Source: Zea mays (Eukaryota; Streptophyta; Magnoliopsida; Poales; Poaceae). From it: a stretch of 64,000 nucleotides of DNA. The position numbers and the translations under genes were made by a program. The notes under the pieces were generated by a model. It had not been told where the DNA came from, did not search any database, and worked only from the letters and a program-made list of their open reading frames with translations. Position 1 is the first letter of the stretch. Each line of letters starts with the position of its first letter. The DNA is taken from NCBI RefSeq assembly GCF_902167145.1, contig NC_050101.1, positions 115,907,789 to 115,971,788 of the forward strand, read 5' to 3'. Positions 55,772 to 64,000 of this stretch are shown here, piece after piece.

Positions 55772-58142
55772 ATGAGCAGACGGAGAGCGCTGGCAGAATA
55801 TTTGCCTCCACAAGATGTAAGTTAGTTGTTAAATTACATTATTTGAGTTACTTAATATTGTATGATGTAAGTTATTTGTTTCATAGGATGCTGAAATTGA
55901 GGAACCAGTGGTAGAGGATCATGCAAAAGATGATGTTGAAGATGATGGTGGAGATGATGTGGGAGATGATGCTGGAGACGATGCTGGTGGGGATTCTACG
56001 GTTGGTGGAGATTCCGCAACTGGGTCTGGAACTTCTCGAGTTAGGAGAACTAGGAAGTTGCATTTTGTTGGACCACCTCTAGAGCTTCCACCCGAATCTC
56101 GGGTTTTGATAAAGCCTAGTGGAAAGTGAGTGACATATCTTTGCTTAAATGTTATTGAAAGTTATGTTTTAATTTCTTCATTGTTTTCTGTTTGCAGGAC
56201 TTGGATCGACGGCTCGTTCACAGGCACAGGACACTACAGGCAGGTGAACATGGTCCTTGGTAATCTTGTTCGTCTGCACTGGCCTGGTCTTGTGACTTTG
56301 CCTACTGGCGAGTCTGTCCCCACCACCACTTGGGAGCATTATCGCTATGGTGTCTGTAGAACGTTTGGCAACATACAAGCACTAGTTTGGGATGCATTTT
56401 GGGTATGAATTGTTTATACTAATTTAGTTATCCCATATATGGTTGCTTTTATGATAACACTAATTTTTTTTTGCAGAAACGGTACAAGTTGTCGGACGAT
56501 GGATCATATGATATGAACGCTCGTTACGTGTTTGAGTATAACGCGAACGATGTCGTTGCAGATGCAATGTACTATGCACGAATTCAGGCTATAAAGGCAT
56601 GGTACAGAGCAAATGCTGATGATCGACCGATGCCAAATACCAAGGCCGAGTGGTCATCAATTTACCTGACGGAGGAGCAATACCTAGAGGTAAACAGGTT
56701 GTTACATCTCATATCGCACGAAGCCATGTATTTGCTTGCTTTATTTAAAAAATTTTATGTAGGTGTCGGTGCCGTGGATGACCACCCGATCAGACGGTTA
56801 TCGGGCCTTGTGCAGATAGTGGGCTTCCCCTGAGTTTCGTGCCATTTCCGAAAGGAATAGGGGAAACCGTGGGACTAAGTCGTTCCACAACTACGACGGT
56901 GATGGTCATGTGTGCTTGGCTAAGCGAATGGTAAGTCACAGTATGTTGTAACTTTGAATTACATAGAAATGTGTCATTGTAACTTTTATGTACAAGAAGT
57001 CAAATCCGGCCGTACGCCCATGGATGTGGAGGTGTATATGCAAGGGCATAGAGGTTTTGATCCTCACAATCCTGATGTGTTATGCACTCAGACGGTCACC
57101 GACCGTCTAGTGAGTTTTTGGTACTCTATTATGTGTTTGATATTGTTTGCAAGGGCATAGGGGTTATGCACTTATATTTGATATTGTTTGCCTTCAGGCT
57201 TCGTATGGGCAGGAGATGGTTCAACGCCATGGGCAGGAGTACGATTGGAGGAGCCAGCCAATCGACCCTCAGGCAGCATATGCTAGCACAGGAGGACAAT
57301 CCCATGGACGGTGGGATTATTTGATTTGGATTTCAAAATTATCATCATATGCTTGCGATTCAACTGAGCCATGAGTTACTATACTAAGTGCATGGTTCAC
57401 TCTTGTAGGTTGGGTATTTTTGATTCTACGATTGATTCCAGAGAGCTGAGACGTCGTGGACGATAGTCCACATCGTCGTCTTCATAGTCGTCCCGTTCAC
57501 GATCATCCGCCCAGGAGATAGAGCTTGCAGTGTTGCGTCAATAGGCAGAGTACCATCAATCAGTCTTGAGAGAACAATTGGAGTACCAGAGGCAACAATC
57601 TGAGTACCAGAGACAACAAGCTGAGTACCAGAAGCAGAGGGACGAGTATTATGCAAACCTCTAGGCCCAAAATCAAGCTCTTCTCTCAGTAAGTTGAAGT
57701 AACATTTTGTACATTATTTTGCAAAACACATGATGTGTATCTTATTTGCTCAACAATGACTTGTATATAATTTATAGCAACTAGCCCAACAAGCGGGCGT
57801 CCCGATGCCCACCTATGGGATGCCGCCTCCGGACTTTGCACTGCTGATGCCAATGCTGGCGCCTCCACCTCCGCCTCCGCCACAATTCCCTACGGTATGT
57901 ACACATATGCGTGTGTGACATGTTCATAGATGTCTTATGTGTTTAAATGAAAAACTGAGTGGTTACAATTTCATGTGCGTGTGTTATAGGGATTTCAGAC
58001 ACCACTCGCTTTAGTTGCAGCACCAGGAGATGGGTCTGGTCAAGACGACGCATCGCATTCTTGGGTGAATAACCTTTTCAACACGCATAGTCCAACAGGA
58101 GGAGGTGGCTACTCGAACCATCCAGGCGATGGATATGATTGA
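55772..58142 (+). pseudogene. TNPA-like CACTA protein (Transposase_24 / Ptta type), broken
   Basis: Ten exons by GT/AG and phase: 55772-55816, 55887-56125, 56198-56402, 56477-56689, 56763-56930, about 56999-57109, 57198-57310, 57409-57688, 57778-57894, 57990-58142; about 547 codons. Start MSRRRALAEYLPPQD chosen because it alone joins exon 2 in the acidic frame. Then an Asp/Gly-rich stretch, the Transposase_24 core (KHW-like TWIDGSFTG, WEHYRYG, MQGHRGFDPHNPD), a Gln-rich 7-residue coil (EYQRQQ repeats), and a Pro-rich tail. In-frame TAGs at 56817, 57464, 57485, 57542 and 57662; the acceptor of exon 6 is not clean. Known role: binds the subterminal repeats. Confidence 0.85.
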
Positions 58143-58477
58143 TGTGTCGTTACGTTTATTTGTGAAACACTTGTTTGCAACACTTGTTTGCAACCGCGAT
58201 TGCAACACTTGTTTGTGAGACACAATGTTAGTTTGCAATAGCCGTCGGACCTATATGTTGATGTAAAACACTTGTTTGCAACCATTTGGAACTATATGTC
58301 GTTATGTTAAATTTGTGAATGTTAATATTTATGTGAGAATATTTGTGATTGTGAATGTGAATACTTATGTGAATGTGTATATTTGTGATTGTGTATATGT
58401 GCATGAAATCTGTTTTTGTTTTGTAAATGTCAGATTTTTTAAAAAAACAGAATTCTGTGTAATTTCTGTAATTTATT
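58143..58477 (+). other. CACTA 3' non-coding region
   Basis: TG-rich repeats (TTTGCAACACTTGTTTG and TGTGAATGTG units). No gene. Confidence 0.5.
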
Positions 58478-58847
58478 ATGTCCGACGGCCTGGCGTTAGC
58501 CGTCGGACATAAGGGCTAGTTATGTCCGACGACTTTATAAACCGTCGGAGATAAAAAAAACCCCCTTATGTCCGACGGCTGGCGCCAGCCGTCGGACATA
58601 AGCCTGTGGGCCCCACCGACCGGTAAAACGGTTGGCATTTATTACTTCCGACGGGTGGTGGCGACCGTCGGAGATAGCTTATGTCCGACGGCGGCCGTCG
58701 GACGTAATGCTACTTCCGACGCCTTATCTTCGACGGCTTAAAGCCATTTGAGATAGGTTAATGCCGTCGGACATAAACTATCTCCGACGGTTATAAGCTT
58801 ATGTCCGACGGCTTTGACTGTCAGAAGTTGTTTCGTTTACTGTAGTG
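58478..58847 (+). repeat. CACTA right subterminal and terminal repeats
   Basis: About ten copies of TTATGTCCGACGG or its complement (for example near 58478, 58502, 58519, 58565, 58588, 58679, 58763 and 58799) up to the terminal repeat 58818-58847, CACTACAGTAAACG on the minus strand. Confidence 0.88.
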
Positions 58848-59310
58848 CAGGCCTGGAGAGGGGGTCGATCGACGCATAGATAGATAGATAGAGTTCCGGG
58901 TGGCGAACGACCTCTTGCGAATATGATGACAAAATTTATATATCGCGTGATTGGTTGGTTGGCCGGCTGCCTCTAGACTCGCAGAGTCCCGTTGACCTTA
59001 CTCAGCGCGTGTTTAGTTGACTAGAGAGGAGGGTGCGAGCCTGCACCAGCAAATGCAGTATAGGCTTTTTTCGCTTGTATGTCTGCATGCACGGAAACAC
59101 GCCTGTCCCACGTACCCAGCGGTTCGGGCTAGCTAGAGACCGACGCTCGACGCCCAGTCAACCAATCACGCAGATAGCATGTATGGTTGGAAACACAGCT
59201 TTACATCTTTACCGATAGGCATACTGAAGTAAAATATATATCATGTCGTGCTATGATGACAAGCGACCTGTGTGTCCAAAATAGACAGGCGGAGGCACCA
59301 GATTGCTCTA
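58848..59310. other. Right flank of the CACTA element
   Basis: Begins with the CAG duplication, then a GATA microsatellite near 58877-58890. No gene recognised. Confidence 0.4.
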
Positions 59311-59433
59311 GCGCTGGTTTGGTGGGCAGGAAAATGAAGGGTATTCATGAGAGAGTAATCCCATCGCTATATTTTAAAGCGAGAGGATTCCTCTCCATAG
59401 ACCCCCTCCATTTTCATGTCCACCAAACTAGTC
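59311..59433. mobile_element. Putative MITE
   Basis: CTGGTTTGGTGGGCAGGAAAATGA at the left matches the reverse complement of the right end (ACTAGTTTGGTGGACATGAAAATG). About 120 bp, non-coding. Confidence 0.6.
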
Positions 59434-60769
59434 TTTAGGTCGAGCAAACACATATATAATTATAGTTGTAATAGAGTAAAGTGCATTAATGGTTCATGAC
59501 TTAGCACGATGTGTCATTTAGCTCTCAAACTTAGAAAATTAGAAAAACAGATCATCGAACTTTGTCGGTCCATACAAAACCATCCAAAGTCGGATTTGTA
59601 AAACCGATGCCAACGTGGCATACCACGTCGGAGCCACTTGAGGTCCCTAGCTTAGCATGTTGTGTCACTTTAGTCGCCGAACTTCAATATTTGCTTTAGA
59701 TTTAGACCTAGTGTTTAGTGAGATTTGCATGTCGCCTACTAACCAGTGCTTGCATGCAATATTATTGTACTTAGATGGGCTTTTAGTCTTACAGTATCAT
59801 ACTAACTACATGTATATATGGTGTGTGGTTGCCACTAGTGTACTGGATGTTTGTAGCACTTGAAGGTAAAAACATGCCTTTTGCTACAAAAACATCAACG
59901 ACCTTATGGCTTTAGAGAAGCGTATACCGAAAAAGGCTAGGTATGTTTCTAGCTTAGATCGTGCCATACAGAATGTGATCACTTCTCTGCCATTTTCTCT
60001 TTTGCCATACACAACTCTTTAGAAACATGATCTGATATAAGTGTCCTTTTATTATATTAGAATGTAAAAATAAAACAATGCTATTATCTTCATATATGAA
60101 GATTTATATATTTTAAATTATTAAATGTACTAGCATAAGTATCTTTTCTTTGTTTCTTTGCACATTGTAGGACTCATCACAATGGTCGATCGTTGAACCT
60201 TTGCCATCTTATGGCCACTTGGGTTGTTCCATGAGTGTTCAACATCTTGCTATTTACATTTTTTGTTCTCCATAGTTTAACGCAATTAGAATTGTATTTC
60301 TTTATTTCTACAGTAAAAGTAGGTGCTGGTGGTGAGTGGTGACCAGTGGTGAAGCTAGATCAAATCTGAGAGGGTGCATTTGACCCTGTGGGTGCATAAG
60401 ATTTTTTTTCTAAGGATGATATATGGTGAAATTTTAACTACACCTTTAGAATTTGTATTTTTTTGGGTGCATTTACATCCGCTAGGAATAACCTAGCTTT
60501 GTCCCCAGTGGTGACAAAGCTGGAATTTGAGCTGGTCACCTTGTAGGTAGATGATGATCTTATTCTAATTTTGTGTAACTAGACCAATCTAAAAAGAACT
60601 AGTTGACATTTTATTAAGAAGGATGTATATTAATATATATGTTTGTCGATGAATATATGTGTTTGTGGGTGAATATATATTTGACGTGAATGGTGACGTG
60701 AATGGATATGAATATATATTAGGGATGAATATAAATAGTTAAACTATAGCACTTGATGTTGGTAACACT
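59434..60769. other. Intergenic, no gene recognised
   Basis: AT-rich with chance frames. A short dispersed-repeat-like phrase (about 59475-59700) with ACTTAGCACG and repeated TGTGTCA(C/T)TTTAG occurs twice. Nothing else supported. Confidence 0.4.
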
Positions 60770-61075
60770 TAATTTTCATCAGGTATGATTGGCCCACACA
60801 AATTTGGCTTTCTATATGGTAGATGGAAATTAACTAATTTTTATGGGAAACTCACTGACAGAAATTATATAATTTTTATGGGTCTAGTCTGGCTGATGGA
60901 AGTAAGCTAATTTTTGTTGAACGTCTACAAAAATTAGTTAAATTTCGTCGTTTTAATCTGTAAGAGCTATATATCGATGAAAATTAGGTATTATTACCGA
61001 CGAAAATTATATAGTTTTTGTCGACGAAAGTCTACTTTTCGTGGACCTTTTACCGATGAAAATTATAGTTGTGGC
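60770..61075. repeat. Cluster of CGA(C/T)GAAAATTA motifs, possible eroded DNA transposon end
   Basis: The phrase ACCGACGAAAATTAT or its complement recurs at least six times in about 300 bp in both orientations, like subterminal repeats of CACTA or Mutator-like elements. No terminal repeat or target duplication found. Confidence 0.4.
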
Positions 61076-61440
61076 TAATAACCTCGTAACCAATGGAACG
61101 ACACAGTTTTAGGTGCTAGCAAACACCGTAAAAAGCCTCCGTAGAACTGTTGGTCCGAAATGAGTGCATGTGGAAGAAGCTCTGCTCGAGAGGAAAAATG
61201 TTCAAGCTGTCAATGGCGTTTGCATTGGAACAACGCCACGAGAGGACACGGCAGAGTTGGCAACCATGGCGTGAAGGCAGCGAAGGCCAAAATTGGATTG
61301 CCTCAACATAGGAACCGGAGGCCGGAGCTCCGGCCTGTCCTCCGCCATACATAAAGCTCTCCGTCGTCTCAACCTCTCGGATGCACCAGCTGCAGATTAA
61401 TCAAAAGAAGCTGCGGCACACGCGTAGGCAGCTAGCGAAA

Positions 61441-61530
61441 ATGGCTTTGAGCAGCAATGCTATGCGGGTGGTCTTCCTCCTCGCGATGATGGCGTGCGCC
61501 GCCCATGCGGGGAAGCCAGCCCCAAAGGAG
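61441..61530 (+). pseudogene. First exon of a small secreted-peptide gene, cut by a copia LTR
   Basis: ATG at 61441 gives MALSSNAMRVVFLLAMMACAAHA, a textbook signal peptide (basic n-region, hydrophobic core, AHA cleavage), then GKPAPKE before the LTR border at 61531; the next codon reads through into the LTR. An upstream in-frame ATG at 61381 would bury the signal and is less likely. CATACATAAA near 61346 could be the TATA box. The mature part must lie right of the window, beyond the copia element, so the family cannot be named; cysteine-rich peptides often look like this. Confidence 0.6.
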
Positions 61531-62062
61531 TGTTGGATCTTTTATGAGTTTGGCTCATTTATTGAATAAACTTTATGATGTGTAATGGTGGAGAATACCA
61601 ATAGTACCACATTGAAAGTCCAAGGATCTTTTGCCTTAACTTATATGGTGGGATTTATTCTACCTAACTTGAGAAGTCAAGAAATGGATAAGGGCGTGCC
61701 ACACGTGCGCGCGCCGCCGCCGCCGCCGACCGGGCGTGGCAGTTGTCTGTCTCTTCGTCAGCCGAGTGACCATGTCTCTTCGTTAGCCGAGTGACCTTTC
61801 TCCTTGAGCTGGCCGACTCATGGGATGACTCAGCGAGAGGTTAAATAGAGGAGCACCCCTGTCACTCGGAACACGGGAGAAAACACTTTTAGAATCACGG
61901 TCCAGCCGCCGAGTGAGGGTATTTCCATCTCGTGACTCTGCGCGCACAGAGAAGCGAGAGGGCAGATGCCTCCGAAGCCGGTGCCGTTCGAGACCTTGCA
62001 CGGGGGATCGGCAATTAGGTTTTTGGGGAGCGTCTACGCGACTGCCCAAAACATCTCCAACA
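61531..62062 (+). repeat. Element F 5' LTR
   Basis: About 532 bp with inverted termini TGTTGGA...TCCAACA. TTAAATAGAGG near 61841 is a plausible TATA box. The 3' border is inferred from the inverted terminus because no second copy is in view. Confidence 0.6.
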
Positions 62063-62450
62063 TGACGAGAGAAGCTGGCCAAGAATCTGGATCATCAGAG
62101 CTCATGGAAGGGTACGATCAGTTTATTTACTTACTGTTTTGTATTCTGGAGATTATACATGTTTCATATATTCATCTATGTTGTTTCATATGTAGGAATG
62201 ATTTTATCTTATCTGTTCTGTCTTATTATAATACGATAGATCTGTCTGTTTTAATTTTACAGTCATGCTGTTTATGTTTCCATCTGTTTATTTTTAATTG
62301 TTCAGTCAGTTTACATGTTTATCTTATTTATATGATTTATATAATTCATATGCTTTATGTTCTCATGATCCATATTGTTATGGATATATTTGATGTCATG
62401 ATTAATTATCTTTTATATGTATCATCATAATATTAATTTATGGAATTAAA
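62063..62450 (+). other. Element F untranslated leader
   Basis: Very T-rich with possible GT and AG splice signals; the upstream frame 61966-62430 has no gag features. No gene. Confidence 0.5.
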
Positions 62451-64000
62451 ATGATACGGAAAATGCCTATAAGTCTAACAATCCAAAAACCTAATGTTAG
62501 GCATTTTTCTATCAGAGGTTTTGCTGCTGTGCTAAAGCCTGATCCTTTTGATGGTAAAAACTTCTTGATATGGAAAGCTAAGATGGAATTGTGGCTAACT
62601 GCAATGTCTTGTTTTCATGCCGCTGAGGGCAAGCCTGCCAACTTACCTCCTGAGGATGAGGCTAAGTTTAAGGCTGAAGACAACCTCTTTCGAGGAGCAG
62701 TAATTAGCGCACTGGATACAAAATTCCAGAAAAGCTATATCATCCTTCCCACAGGGAAAGAGTTGTGGGATGCACTTGTCGGAAAGTTTGGAGTAACTGA
62801 CGCTGGTAGCGAGCTGTACCTCATGGAGCAGTTGTATGACTACAAGATGGTTGAGAACCGATCTGTAGTGGAACAGGCTCATGAGTTTCAGGCACTAGCT
62901 AAGGAACTCGAACTTTTTCCTTGTCCTTTGCCTGACAAGTTTGTGGCTGGCGGTATAATCGCCAAGTTGCCACCATCTTGGAAGGACTTTGCTACCTCTC
63001 TCAAACATAAGAGACAAGAGTTCAATGTGGAAGAGCTCATTGGTACTCTTGATGTTGAGGAAAGGGCTAGAACAAAGGACAGTGGGAAAGCTGTTGAGAC
63101 CTCTACTGCTAATGTGGTGCAGAAGAGAAACTTCCGCAAGTTTAACAAGAAGAAAAACCAGAACAAACAAGAGAATGCGAATAAACCTGTTCAAACAGCA
63201 CAATTTAAAAAGAAGAACAACAATAACAAGGGAAAGGGAGGATACTTTGTCTGTGGCAGTGATCAACATTGGGCAAGAGGGTGCCCTGATCGCAAGTTCA
63301 CTCAAGACAAGAAATCAGCTAATGTTGTAACCACTGAAACTGAAGGTGGAACATCTGGGTATGGTAATTCTTTACCATTTGTTCTTTCAGTTTGTAATTC
63401 ACCTGAGTGGTGGATGGACAGTGGTGCAAACATTCATGTGTGTGCTGATGCCTCTATGTTCAATTCCTATCAGGTCGGGAGGTCTGGCGCCTTGTTAATG
63501 GGAAATGGGTCGTGTGCTCATGTTTTTGGTGTTGGTACGGTCATTCTGAAGTTTACTTCGGGAAAGACGGTGTCATTGAAGAGCGTGCAACATGTGCCCT
63601 CTATCAAGAAGAATCTCGTTAGCGCTTCTATGCTATGTCGAGATGGATATAAAGTTGTTCTTGAGTCTAATAAATGTGTTGTGTCGAAACATGGTACTTT
63701 TGTTGGTAAAGGATATGACTGCGGAGGCTTGTTCCGCTTATCACTGCATATTGTGTGTAATAAACTAGTGAATTCTGTTCATTTTTCTGATGAGTCAGAT
63801 TTATGGCATTCACGTTTTTGTCATGCAAGCTTTGGTTGTCTTATGCGGTTAGCAAATATAAATTTAATTCCTAAATTTAACTTGGTCAAAAAGTCTAAGT
63901 GCCATGTGTGTGTTGAATCAAAACAACCCCGCAAGCCTCACAAGGCTCCTGAGGCGAGGAGTTTGGCACCTCTAGAACTTGTTCATTCCGATCTGTGCGA
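62451..64000 (+). CDS. Element F gag-pol polyprotein, N-terminal part, open to window end
   Basis: No stop in 516 codons. Gag (UBN2-type) shows DPFDGKNFLIWKAKMELWL and KLPPSWKDFATSLKH. A basic Asn/Lys linker is followed by a zinc knuckle YFVCGSDQHWARGCP in which the first of the four ligands is Tyr, not Cys. The aspartic protease has WWMDSGANIHVC, the GAG-pre-integrase domain has LWHSRFCHASF, and the integrase begins at PLELVHSDLC where the window ends. Copia order. Start chosen at 62451, the first ATG in the gag frame. It may still be translatable, but the altered knuckle would weaken RNA packaging. Confidence 0.85.
   Translation, partial: MIRKMPISLTIQKPNVRHFSIRGFAAVLKPDPFDGKNFLIWKAKMELWLTAMSCFHAAEGKPANLPPEDEAKFKAEDNLFRGAVISALDTKFQKSYIILPTGKELWDALVGKFGVTDAGSELYLMEQLYDYKMVENRSVVEQAHEFQALAKELELFPCPLPDKFVAGGIIAKLPPSWKDFATSLKHKRQEFNVEELIGTLDVEERARTKDSGKAVETSTANVVQKRNFRKFNKKKNQNKQENANKPVQTAQFKKKNNNNKGKGGYFVCGSDQHWARGCPDRKFTQDKKSANVVTTETEGGTSGYGNSLPFVLSVCNSPEWWMDSGANIHVCADASMFNSYQVGRSGALLMGNGSCAHVFGVGTVILKFTSGKTVSLKSVQHVPSIKKNLVSASMLCRDGYKVVLESNKCVVSKHGTFVGKGYDCGGLFRLSLHIVCNKLVNSVHFSDESDLWHSRFCHASFGCLMRLANINLIPKFNLVKKSKCHVCVESKQPRKPHKAPEARSLAPLELVHSDLC

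Larger units (their letters stand above)
31483..58847 (+). mobile_element. CACTA (En/Spm-type) DNA transposon, split by a gypsy element
   Basis: Starts CACTACCAGAAAACGATACA and ends with the complement of CACTACAGTAAACGAAACAA, imperfect inverted repeats of about 30 bp. Flanked on both sides by CAG (31480-31482, 58848-58850), the 3-bp duplication of the superfamily. Both ends hold repeated TTATGTCCGACGGCT in both orientations. It encodes a TNPD-like and a TNPA-like protein, both on the plus strand. Span 27365 bp; without the 19783-bp gypsy insertion and its duplicated ATGAT it is about 7.6 kb, usual for an autonomous CACTA. Both genes carry lesions, so this copy probably cannot mobilise itself. 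Confidence 0.93.
61531..64000 (+). mobile_element. Element F: Ty1-copia retrotransposon, 3' part off-window
   Basis: LTR from 61531 (TGTTGGATC) to about 62062 (CTCCAACA), a T-rich leader, then an open gag-pol frame from 62451 to the window end. AGGAG at 61526-61530 may be the left target duplication. The primer-binding site is not clear. The family differs from Opie/Ji. Confidence 0.85.

Noticed and set aside
55665..55816. Alternative TNPA start MSKKMRSFARSLLG at 55665
   Set aside because: Its frame meets a TGA at 55773-55775 and would join exon 2 out of phase; the start at 55772 joins in phase with the acidic domain.
61381..61440. Upstream in-frame ATG of the secreted-peptide gene
   Set aside because: It would place 20 basic residues before the hydrophobic core; the ATG at 61441 gives a normal signal peptide.
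62989..63330. 113-aa plus-strand ORF and minus-strand ORFs 62888-63305
   Set aside because: Shadows of the element F gag-pol frame that is open from 62451 to the window end.

Overview
The window looks like a piece of a large grass genome, almost certainly maize (Zea mays) or a very close relative. The grounds are stacked Opie/Ji-type Ty1-copia LTRs full of the CACCGGAC-GTCCGGTG palindrome, a Helitron with the TCTCTACTAC...CTAG termini typical of maize gene-capturing Helitrons, CACTA, Tourist- and Stowaway-like MITEs, and a spliced nuclear gene with plant intron borders. Nothing bacterial is present. About nine tenths of the window is transposable element, mostly nested. No tRNA or intact rRNA gene was seen. 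|| Left block, 1-20575: four copia elements of one family sit inside each other. A (+, 1-8443, 5' end off-window) is inserted in B (-, 8444-14182). B is inserted in C (+, 14183-17963), and C in D (+, 17964-19713). D in turn interrupts a Cassandra-type TRIM whose LTR (19780-20088) carries a 5S rRNA-like core, and the TRIM sits in an old copia RT remnant (-). The left halves of B, C, D and the TRIM lie off-window. || Gene block, 20576-29240: one intact host gene, a minus-strand GSK3/shaggy-like (BIN2-related) protein kinase with 12 coding exons, 1212 nt of CDS and 403 aa. Its introns carry at least seven MITE-like insertions, including a chain of four head-to-tail elements separated only by TTA. 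|| Decayed block, 29241-31482: remnants of a copia LTR, a 'putative gypsy-type transposon' domain and an older CACTA with TTTGCCGAGTG repeats. || Large nest, 31483-58847: a CACTA (En/Spm) transposon with 3-bp CAG target duplications and two transposase genes, TNPD-like (TNP2 + DUF4218 + DUF4216) and TNPA-like (Transposase_24). Between them sits a 19.8-kb Del/Tekay-like chromodomain gypsy element (35816-55598, ATGAT duplications). Its leader is split by a 7.7-kb minus-strand Helitron (38842-46584). The Helitron carries, in its own orientation, exon-intron fragments of at least four unrelated host genes: a tomosyn/LGL-like WD protein, a photolyase/cryptochrome-family protein (PHR2/CRY-like), DNA polymerase eta and the Golgi transport protein GOT1, plus several exons I cannot name. 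|| Right flank, 58848-64000: mostly non-coding with MITE remnants, then a small secreted-peptide gene whose first exon is cut at codon 31 by a copia LTR (61531). That copia element has an open gag-pol frame from 62451 to the window end. || All assignments rest on motif recognition by eye. Exon borders follow GT/AG and reading phase; no database search was run.
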